This document shows, in pieces, positions 58,366 through 64,000 of a DNA stretch of 64,000 nucleotides. Position 1 is the first letter of the stretch. The number at the start of each line of letters is the position of its first letter. The stretch is from NCBI GenBank assembly GCA_947493695.1, contig CANLSF010000001.1, forward strand, positions 558,001 through 622,000, written 5' to 3'. The DNA is from an uncultured Kiloniellaceae bacterium (lineage in GTDB: Bacteria; Pseudomonadota; Alphaproteobacteria; Kiloniellales; Kiloniellaceae). Under the pieces are notes generated by a model, which was given only the letters and a program-made list of their open reading frames with translations, was not told the origin of the DNA and made no database searches. The position numbers and the translations under genes were made by a program.

Positions 58366-60959
58366 GCGCGCTCGGCAACACACAGAACAAACAAATCAGC
58401 GGTTCGACGCGGATCGCCTTCGGCTTTGCCCGCCGCGAGCTGCGCGCCGGTCTGCACGGCTTCCGGATCTTTCTGGCCTGCCTGATTCTAGGCGTCGCCG
58501 CAATTGCCGGTGTCGGCTCGGTCTCCCAATCCATGGTCGAAGGCCTGCGCAACGATGGACGGGCGCTGCTGGGCGGCGACATGTCCCTGAACCTGATCCA
58601 CCGCGCCGCGGAAGCGGACCAGCGCGCCTGGCTCTCCGAGCGTGCGACCATTTCCGAAGTGGTCGAGATGCGCGCCATGGCACGGGGCACGGGCGAGGAC
58701 TCCAAGCGCGTTCTGGTCGAACTGCGGGCGGTCGACGATCTCTACCCGCTCTACGGCCAGGTCAAACTCGACAGAGGCACGGCGCCGGAGAGCGCAGAAA
58801 CAACCGACAGCTCTGCCGCGCTGGAAGCTTCCCTGGCGCAGACCGATGGGGTCTGGGGCGCCGCGATCGATCCGCGCGCCCTGCGCCGCCTCAACCTGGA
58901 GATCGGCGACAGTGTCTCTGTGGGCGAGGCAAGCTTCATCATCCGTGCCACCCTGCTGAAGGAGCCGGACCACACGACGCGCGCCTTTACCCTCGGCCCG
59001 ACCTTTATGATCGCCGCCGAGGCGCTCGCCTCGACCGGACTGATCCAGCCCGGCAGCATGACCCGCTACGACTACCGCCTGGCCTTGCCGGCGAACCTGA
59101 ACGTCGGTGAGTTCCGCAAGGATCTGACCGAGACCTTCCCGCACGCGGGCTGGCGCATTCGCGATTCCACCTCAGCGGCCCCGCGGGTCAGCCAGTTTAT
59201 CGACCGCCTCACACTCTTCCTCACTCTGGTTGGACTGACCGCCCTGCTGGTCGGTGGTGTCGGCGTCGGCAATGCGACGCGCAGCTATCTGGAGGGCAAG
59301 ACCGCCACGATCGCGACCCTCAAGTGTCTCGGCGCCCCCAGTCAGCTGATCTTCAAGGTCTATCTGATCCAGATCCTGCTGCTGGCCGCGCTGGGCACCG
59401 TGATCGGTCTGGCGATCGGGGCCATCGCGCCCATGATCGTTGCCACACTGGTCGGCGATTCCCTGGGTTGGAACGCCGTGGTAGGACTCTACCCGCTGCC
59501 CCTGCTGACAGCCGCCGTCTTCGGCCTGATGACCGCGGTTACCTTCTCGCTCTGGTCTCTCGGCCGGGCCCGGGACGTGGCCCCTGCCAGCCTTTTCCGC
59601 AGCACCATCGCGCCGGTAAAGGGCAGTCTGGGCCTCGGCATGATGCTGAGCGTGCTGGCTTCCGGCGGCCTGCTGGCGGCTCTGGTCATTCTCAGCGCCG
59701 TCGATCAGAAAATCGCAGGCTTCTTTGTGATCGCCACGCTGATCGCCTTCGCGGTCTTCTACGTCACCGCGCTGGCCGTGATGGCCCTGGCCCGCAGAGC
59801 GCCGAGGTTCCGCATCCCCAGCCTGCGCCTGGCGATCGCCAACCTCTACCGGCCCGGCGCGCCGACACCCAGTGTCGTGCTCTCCCTCGGTCTCGGCCTG
59901 ACGGTGCTGGTCACCATCGCGCAGATCGAAGGCAACCTGACCCAGCAGGTCGAACAGAACCTGCCGGAGGAAGCTCCGGGCTTCTATTTCATCGATATCC
60001 AGCCGGATCAGATCGAAGACTTCGACGCGGTGGTCAAAAGCATCGACGGCGCCTCGGATCTGCAGCGGGTCCCCATGCTGCGCGGACGGATCACCGCGGT
60101 GAACGGCACGCCGCCGGACCAGATGGAAATCCCGCAAGAGGTCAAATGGATCTTCCGGGGTGATCGGGGCCTGACCTGGTCGCGGCAGCCACCGCCCAAT
60201 ACCGAATTGACCGCCGGTGACTGGTGGCCCGCCGAATACGAGGGAAAACCCCTGGTCTCGCTCGATCAGCAGGTGGCAACCGGCCTCGATCTGGGGATCG
60301 GTGACAGCCTGACGGTCAACATCCTGGGGCGTGACGTGGAGGTGGAGATCGCCAATCTGCGCGCCATTGACTGGGCCCAGCTTCAGATCAACTTCGTCAT
60401 GGTCTTCTCGCCGGGCCTGCTGTCCTCGGCCCCGCAGACCCAGATCGCCACGGTCCGCGCCGCCCCCGAGGTCGAAGACAAGATCGAGCGTGCGGTCACG
60501 GACCGCTTCGTGAATGTGTCCTCGATCCGGGTCAAGGAAGCCCTGAACGCGGTATCCGAGCTGCTCGGGCAGATCTCGACCGCCGTCCGGGCAACAGCCT
60601 CCATCGCCCTTTTCGCCGGCGTCCTGGTCTTGGCCGGCGCCGTCGCCGCGGGACATCACCGGCGGGTCTACGACGCAGTCATCCTGAAGGTTCTGGGCGC
60701 GACCCGCGCAACCATAGGACGGGCCTTTCTGCTTGAGTACGGGCTGCTGGGCGGCCTGACCGCTGCAATCGCCGCCGTTCTGGGCACCACAGCCGCTTAC
60801 CTGGTGATCACCAACATCATGCGGCTGGATTTCGTCTTCCAGCCCTGGGCCGTGGTGTCGACCGCGATCATCGCCACCGTCATTACGCTGCTGTTCGGAT
60901 TCGCAGGCACCTGGCGGGCTTTAGGGCAGAAAGCCGCGCCGCTGCTGCGCAACGAATAG
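58362..60959 (+). CDS. ybbP: ABC transporter permease, YbbP-like (FtsX family)
   Basis: 865 aa inner-membrane protein with the long YbbP architecture: one N-terminal helix (about 30-55), a large periplasmic domain, three helices (from about 285), a short spacer and another helix group, a second large periplasmic domain (about 530-730), and three C-terminal helices ending TLLFGFAGTWRALGQK. The FtsX domains contain GKTATIATLKCLGAPSQLIF and VYDAVILKVLGATRATI, the matching cytoplasmic coupling segments. Starts at GTG within the ybbA stop (GTGA). With YbbA it forms a MacB-like complex. Confidence 0.93.
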   Translation: MSALGNTQNKQISGSTRIAFGFARRELRAGLHGFRIFLACLILGVAAIAGVGSVSQSMVEGLRNDGRALLGGDMSLNLIHRAAEADQRAWLSERATISEVVEMRAMARGTGEDSKRVLVELRAVDDLYPLYGQVKLDRGTAPESAETTDSSAALEASLAQTDGVWGAAIDPRALRRLNLEIGDSVSVGEASFIIRATLLKEPDHTTRAFTLGPTFMIAAEALASTGLIQPGSMTRYDYRLALPANLNVGEFRKDLTETFPHAGWRIRDSTSAAPRVSQFIDRLTLFLTLVGLTALLVGGVGVGNATRSYLEGKTATIATLKCLGAPSQLIFKVYLIQILLLAALGTVIGLAIGAIAPMIVATLVGDSLGWNAVVGLYPLPLLTAAVFGLMTAVTFSLWSLGRARDVAPASLFRSTIAPVKGSLGLGMMLSVLASGGLLAALVILSAVDQKIAGFFVIATLIAFAVFYVTALAVMALARRAPRFRIPSLRLAIANLYRPGAPTPSVVLSLGLGLTVLVTIAQIEGNLTQQVEQNLPEEAPGFYFIDIQPDQIEDFDAVVKSIDGASDLQRVPMLRGRITAVNGTPPDQMEIPQEVKWIFRGDRGLTWSRQPPPNTELTAGDWWPAEYEGKPLVSLDQQVATGLDLGIGDSLTVNILGRDVEVEIANLRAIDWAQLQINFVMVFSPGLLSSAPQTQIATVRAAPEVEDKIERAVTDRFVNVSSIRVKEALNAVSELLGQISTAVRATASIALFAGVLVLAGAVAAGHHRRVYDAVILKVLGATRATIGRAFLLEYGLLGGLTAAIAAVLGTTAAYLVITNIMRLDFVFQPWAVVSTAIIATVITLLFGFAGTWRALGQKAAPLLRNE

Positions 60960-61076
60960 GTTGTAAATCTGCGCGAATATTAATTGTCGCACAGTTTATG
61001 CGGAAATATGTTGATTCGCGATCCATAACCCCCAATATTAGGCTCAGATTCAAATAGGATCATGAGGATCAAAGCT

Positions 61077-61793
61077 ATGGTTAACGGCCCAGACCGCCGC
61101 TATATGTCTTCCAGTCAGGCTGAAGCGTCACAATATGACGTCGGCCTGCGGAGCTACATGCTCCACGTGTATAACTACATGGCCGCTGCAATGGCAGTGA
61201 CCGGTGCGGTGGCTTACGGCGTTTCCAAAAGCGAGACGTTGATGGCCGCTATCTTCGGCACACCCCTGCAGTGGGTCGTGATGCTGGCGCCATTGGGATT
61301 GGTATTCTTCCTGTCGGCGCGCGTCCACAAAATGAAGGCTGCAACAGCTCAAACGCTGTTTTGGGTCTATGCCGGGCTGATGGGCCTGTCGTTATCTTTC
61401 ATTTTCCTGGTCTATACAGGCGCTTCGATTACCCGCGTCTTCTTCGTCACTTCCGCGGCCTTCGCGGGCTTGAGCCTCTACGGCTACACAACGAAGAAGA
61501 GCCTGTCGGGCATGGGTTCCTTCCTGATGATGGGCCTGATCGGCATCATCGTCGCGATGGTCGTGAACATCTTCCTGGCCTCGCCGATGATCCAGTTCGT
61601 GATCTCGGTCGCCGGTGTCCTGATCTTCGCTGGCCTGACCGCTTACGACACTCAGCAGATCAAGAATATGTATGCTGAAACCGACGGCGGCGAAGTCATG
61701 GAGAAGAAGGCGATCATGGGCGCTCTGCGGCTCTATCTCGACTTCATCAACATGTTCCTGTTCCTGCTGCAGTTGTTCGGCAATCGCGAATAG
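61077..61793 (+). CDS. Bax inhibitor-1 family membrane protein
   Basis: 238 aa with seven predicted helices, related to E. coli YbhL/YccA. The start at 61077 has GAGGATC at good distance; an ATG at 61062 would sit too close to its only AGGA. Landmarks are VGLRSYMLHVYNYMAAAMAV in the first helix, FAGLSLYGYTTKKSLSGMGS, and the closing VLIFAGLTAYDTQQIKNMYA with the conserved aspartates of the pH-sensitive calcium-leak channel fold. Followed by a strong intrinsic terminator. The bacterial role is uncertain. Confidence 0.93.
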   Translation: MVNGPDRRYMSSSQAEASQYDVGLRSYMLHVYNYMAAAMAVTGAVAYGVSKSETLMAAIFGTPLQWVVMLAPLGLVFFLSARVHKMKAATAQTLFWVYAGLMGLSLSFIFLVYTGASITRVFFVTSAAFAGLSLYGYTTKKSLSGMGSFLMMGLIGIIVAMVVNIFLASPMIQFVISVAGVLIFAGLTAYDTQQIKNMYAETDGGEVMEKKAIMGALRLYLDFINMFLFLLQLFGNRE

Positions 61794-61823
61794 GCAAGTT
61801 TCGGATCTTTCGGATCCAGACGG

Positions 61824-61857
61824 AAAAGGCCCGGTTTTTACCGGGCCTTTTGCTTTT
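61824..61857 (+). terminator. Strong intrinsic terminator after Bax inhibitor-1 gene
   Basis: AAAAGGCCCGGT (61824-61835) pairs perfectly with ACCGGGCCTTTT (61840-61851) around a TTTT loop, followed by GCTTTTT. It can also act on the minus strand thanks to the A-run, and lies between convergent genes. Confidence 0.93.
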
Positions 61858-61924
61858 TGACTGGAATCTTTGGCTCACCGGTTTTGGGTCATGAACGCAA
61901 AATCATGACGTCCGGCGATAAATC

Positions 61925-62458
61925 TCAACGATTGTAGACGGCGGTGATCCTGGCCGACGCGATGGAGTTTGCGTTGACCATATAGCCTGCCAGGGCATTG
62001 CTGACGGAGCCGTCCAGCTCCAGCACTGTCCCAAGAGCATGGACCGTGAACTGGTAGCGATGGACCTCACCGGGAGGTGGACAGGCACCACCGAAGCCAG
62101 CAGCGCCGTAATCATTACCGAGTTCGATGGCGCCCTCTGGCACTGCGCCACCAGCAGGCAGGCCGGTTGCATCGGCTGGAATGTTAAAGGCGAACCAGTG
62201 CCACCAGCCCGATCCCGTCGGGGCGTCGGGGTCGTAGGCCGTCACGGCGAAGCTCTGCGTGCCTTCGGGGGCACCTGACCACGTCAAATCAGGTGCAGTA
62301 TTACCGCCTTCGCAACCAAATCCCTGAAAGACCTGATCGGCATTCAGTTGCTGCCCTTCTGCAATCGCGCTGCTGCGCAGGGTGAAGGAGTCGGCGGCGG
62401 CCGGGGTTGCAAAGGTACCCGCGATGACGGCGGCGGTGAGAATTGAAACACGAAACAT
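61925..62458 (-). CDS. YbhB/YbcL family (PEBP-like) secreted protein
   Basis: 177 aa protein of the phosphatidylethanolamine-binding-protein family. A signal peptide covers residues 1-22 (core LTAAVIAGTFATP, cleavage AAA-DSF). The family motifs are APDLTWSGAPEGTQSFAVTA, with the DPDAPTG ligand loop; WWHWFAFNIPADATGLP; and YGAAGFGGACPPPGEVHRYQF, the GxxxPP-HRY site. A bacterial role in secretion or ligand binding has been proposed but not settled. It is next to an AraC-type regulator gene on the same strand. Confidence 0.9.
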   Translation of the reverse strand: MFRVSILTAAVIAGTFATPAAADSFTLRSSAIAEGQQLNADQVFQGFGCEGGNTAPDLTWSGAPEGTQSFAVTAYDPDAPTGSGWWHWFAFNIPADATGLPAGGAVPEGAIELGNDYGAAGFGGACPPPGEVHRYQFTVHALGTVLELDGSVSNALAGYMVNANSIASARITAVYNR

Positions 62459-62557
62459 TCTGAGCGTCCTTTCGACAACATCTTGTTGAAGAAGGTAATT
62501 TAGTCAGCGCAGGTTCTCCCCGCTTCCGGCCAACACTCAAAAAATGTCGTAAAACGA

Positions 62558-63370
62558 TCAAATTGCGGCTTTTCGGATCTGATTAGGGCGAATCCCGAAC
62601 CTTTTTCTGAAAGCATCGGAAAAGTGCGACGGGGTCTTAAAGCCGCATTCGAGAGCAATTTGCGAGATCGGGGTGCTGGTTGCCTGCAACAGACCGAGCC
62701 CGTGTTCCAAGCGGGTGTTCAAGAGTATCTTGGCAAAGCCATGGCCCGATCTGGCGAGCCAACGGCGCAGGGTTGCCTCGCTCATACCAAAGTGGCGGAC
62801 CACGTCCGTCGTGCGCCATGGGTAACTCAGATCCGTCTCGATCAAGCGCCGAAGGCGGCTGAAGGGCAGCTCTTCCCTATGCGACGCGAGGCTGTAACCC
62901 TTGTGCCGCAGCCATATCAGCGGCTCCAGCAAGCGGTGTTGCCTGATCGGCTCGGGCAAACCGTCATCCCTGAGTGTTTGCGTGATCAGATCAAGAAGGC
63001 CTGATGGCCGGTCCGGCTCGGCAGACACAATCTGAATGCCGTTATCGCGTGCCGGTGTTTGCTGATCGGCGAAGACTGTCTCGATCAGGTCATCGGCGAA
63101 ACTGACACCGACCGCACGATAACTCTCGTCAAGAAGGGCCCGGTTTTCCAATGTCACCATCGAGCCCTGAGGAAAGATTATCAAATCCCCTGCCTGACCA
63201 ATCAGCTCGCCCTGAGAGGGACTCAACACGCGCTTTGATCCCGTTTGGACGAAGATGAAAAAGGTGCTTCGAAAGTAGAGATCGGAAAAGGTCGCCGTTG
63301 TCGCCTGGGTGATCGGCAGAATGGAGACTTTAGGTTGGGGACTAGTCATAGGATAAATACCGAGCGGCAT
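62558..63370 (-). CDS. AraC-family transcriptional regulator
   Basis: 270 aa regulator. Residues 1-150 form a cupin-like sensor (QAGDLIIFPQGSMVTLEN), and the last 100 the double helix-turn-helix AraC DNA-binding domain: TTDVVRHFGMSEATLRRWLA for the first and ISQIALECGFKTPSHFSDAF for the second, ending RKRFGIRPNQIRKAAI. An in-frame ATG at 63349 would give a slightly shorter protein; neither start has a clear ribosome binding site. It lies 42 nt from an SDR gene and 99 nt from the PEBP gene, all minus strand; its target may be one of them. Confidence 0.9.
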   Translation of the reverse strand: MPLGIYPMTSPQPKVSILPITQATTATFSDLYFRSTFFIFVQTGSKRVLSPSQGELIGQAGDLIIFPQGSMVTLENRALLDESYRAVGVSFADDLIETVFADQQTPARDNGIQIVSAEPDRPSGLLDLITQTLRDDGLPEPIRQHRLLEPLIWLRHKGYSLASHREELPFSRLRRLIETDLSYPWRTTDVVRHFGMSEATLRRWLARSGHGFAKILLNTRLEHGLGLLQATSTPISQIALECGFKTPSHFSDAFRKRFGIRPNQIRKAAI

Positions 63371-63412
63371 CTGGCAGGACGGTCAGGCGCCGCAAGGCGC
63401 CAGATGGAATTT

Positions 63413-64000
63413 TCAGATGCAGCGCCCGCCGTCGACCTCCATGCAGACGCCGGTGATGAAAGCCGACTCGTCAGCTGCGAAATATAGTGCCGCCTGCGCA
63501 ATATCAGCGGGCGTCGAGAAGCGGCCAAGCGGAATAGTGGCCTCAAACTTTTTCCGGTTCTCCGGCGTATCCGGAACCCCCATGAAGGTTTCCAGCAAGC
63601 CGGTCTCGCCGATCACCGGGCAGATGGCATTGACACGGATCCTGTCGGGCGCCAGCTCCACGGCCATGGACTTGGTCATGACGTTGGCCGCACCCTTGGA
63701 GCCGTTATAGACCGTCAGTCCGGGACGCGGACGCAGGGCCGCAGTCGAACTGGTGTTGATGATGCAGCCACCACCCTGGTTCCGGAACAGTGGCACCGCC
63801 TCCAGCGCCCCGAGATAGATCGCTTTGACGTTCACGTCGTAGATACGATCGAATTCCTCTTCGCTGACCTCAAGCATCGACTTGTTGCGATGCGCCGCAC
63901 CGGCGTTATTCACCAGTATGTCGAGCCGCCCGTAATTGTCCGAGGCGCAGGCGACCATCGAGGCCACCGCCGCGCGTCTGGTCACGTCCGCCTCGATAGC
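63413..64000 (-). CDS. Short-chain dehydrogenase/reductase (5' end outside window)
   Basis: Classical SDR lacking its N-terminal cofactor-binding segment because the frame continues past the right edge (it reads AIEADVTRRAAVA at the boundary with no start). The visible 195 residues include LDILVNNAGAAH, catalytic serine in INTSSTAALR, YNGSKGAANVMTKSMA (YxxxK) and GVCMEVDGGRCI at the C-terminus. It resembles glucose or 3-oxoacyl-type dehydrogenases; the substrate is unknown. It is transcribed ahead of the AraC regulator gene, 42 nt apart, likely one operon. Confidence 0.9.
   Translation of the reverse strand, partial: AIEADVTRRAAVASMVACASDNYGRLDILVNNAGAAHRNKSMLEVSEEEFDRIYDVNVKAIYLGALEAVPLFRNQGGGCIINTSSTAALRPRPGLTVYNGSKGAANVMTKSMAVELAPDRIRVNAICPVIGETGLLETFMGVPDTPENRKKFEATIPLGRFSTPADIAQAALYFAADESAFITGVCMEVDGGRCI

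Noticed and set aside
59172-60659. 495-codon minus-strand open frame inside ybbP
   Set aside because: Antisense shadow of a strongly recognised permease; its translation is low-complexity Asp/Gly/Gln/Arg-rich sequence with no domain.
1-64000. tRNA/rRNA genes, CRISPR arrays, prophage or complete insertion sequences
   Set aside because: Intergenic regions were read for cloverleaf-type T-arm motifs, regularly spaced repeats and transposase or integrase motifs; none was found.

Overview
The window looks like chromosomal DNA of an alphaproteobacterium, most plausibly a non-phototrophic or marine member of the Rhodospirillales/Kiloniellales neighbourhood. This is inference from gene content and moderately high GC; no rRNA or other phylogenetic marker is present. 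The supporting gene content is a complete System I cytochrome c maturation operon (ccmABCDEFGHI), an ECF sigma/ChrR pair, an IalB-family protein beside rlmN and argG, a YggT-DUF167-folD block, PleC/DivJ-like kinase sequence and a DUF1127-like small protein. No rRNA, tRNA, CRISPR array, insertion sequence or prophage was recognised.

Layout. 1-5.8 kb: a branched-chain-amino-acid-type ABC importer (two permeases, binding protein, one ATPase) ending in a phenylacetate-CoA-ligase-like enzyme. 6.2-13.8 kb: the ccm operon, mostly with 0-4 nt gene junctions but with two long untranslated gaps. 14-17.2 kb: a polar amino acid ABC importer (ATPase, binding protein, two permeases). 17.4-21.3 kb: a soluble PAS histidine kinase, a chemoreceptor and a secreted Cache-like protein. 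21.8-28 kb: housekeeping genes (yggT, DUF167, folD, DUF3253, NnrU-like, argG, rlmN, ialB). 28.1-29.5 kb: the sigma/ChrR stress module with a recognisable own-type promoter.

29.6-34.2 kb: TrmH-type RNA methylase, Rhizobium-type asparaginase, quinone reductase, methyltransferase and an LMW-phosphatase-like protein. 34.2-36.7 kb: the most accessory-looking part. A CGNR regulator and a fluoroacetate/haloacetate-dehalogenase-like hydrolase diverge from a region with two near-identical palindromes, and the 3' end of the hydrolase gene recurs 604 bp downstream beyond an unrelated AT-richer ORF. 36.9-44.6 kb: aminotransferase, SCOT-type CoA transferase, two tandem DMT exporters, DUF1232, Rieske oxygenase, 2-methyl-3-hydroxyacyl-CoA-type SDR and phhB. 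44.8-49.2 kb: metallopeptidase, short porin-like protein, uracil-DNA glycosylase-like protein, and a Rieske-helical fusion divergent from a Cys-rich SufR-like regulator. 49.4-64 kb: REC-GGDEF-EAL protein, sirtuin, LMW-PTP, third DMT protein, thpR, tas, FIST protein, tesA, ybbA-ybbP, Bax-inhibitor-1 protein, PEBP protein, AraC regulator and an SDR cut by the right edge.

How genes work together. The ccm set attaches haem to c-type cytochromes. The two ABC operons each carry a strong stem-loop just after the binding-protein gene, fitting the known need for excess binding protein. The sigma/ChrR module has all zinc ligands at the spacing of Rhodobacter ChrR. The strongest candidates for new biology are the dehalogenase/CGNR locus with its operators and scar, and the Rieske-helical protein with its divergent iron-sulphur-type regulator.
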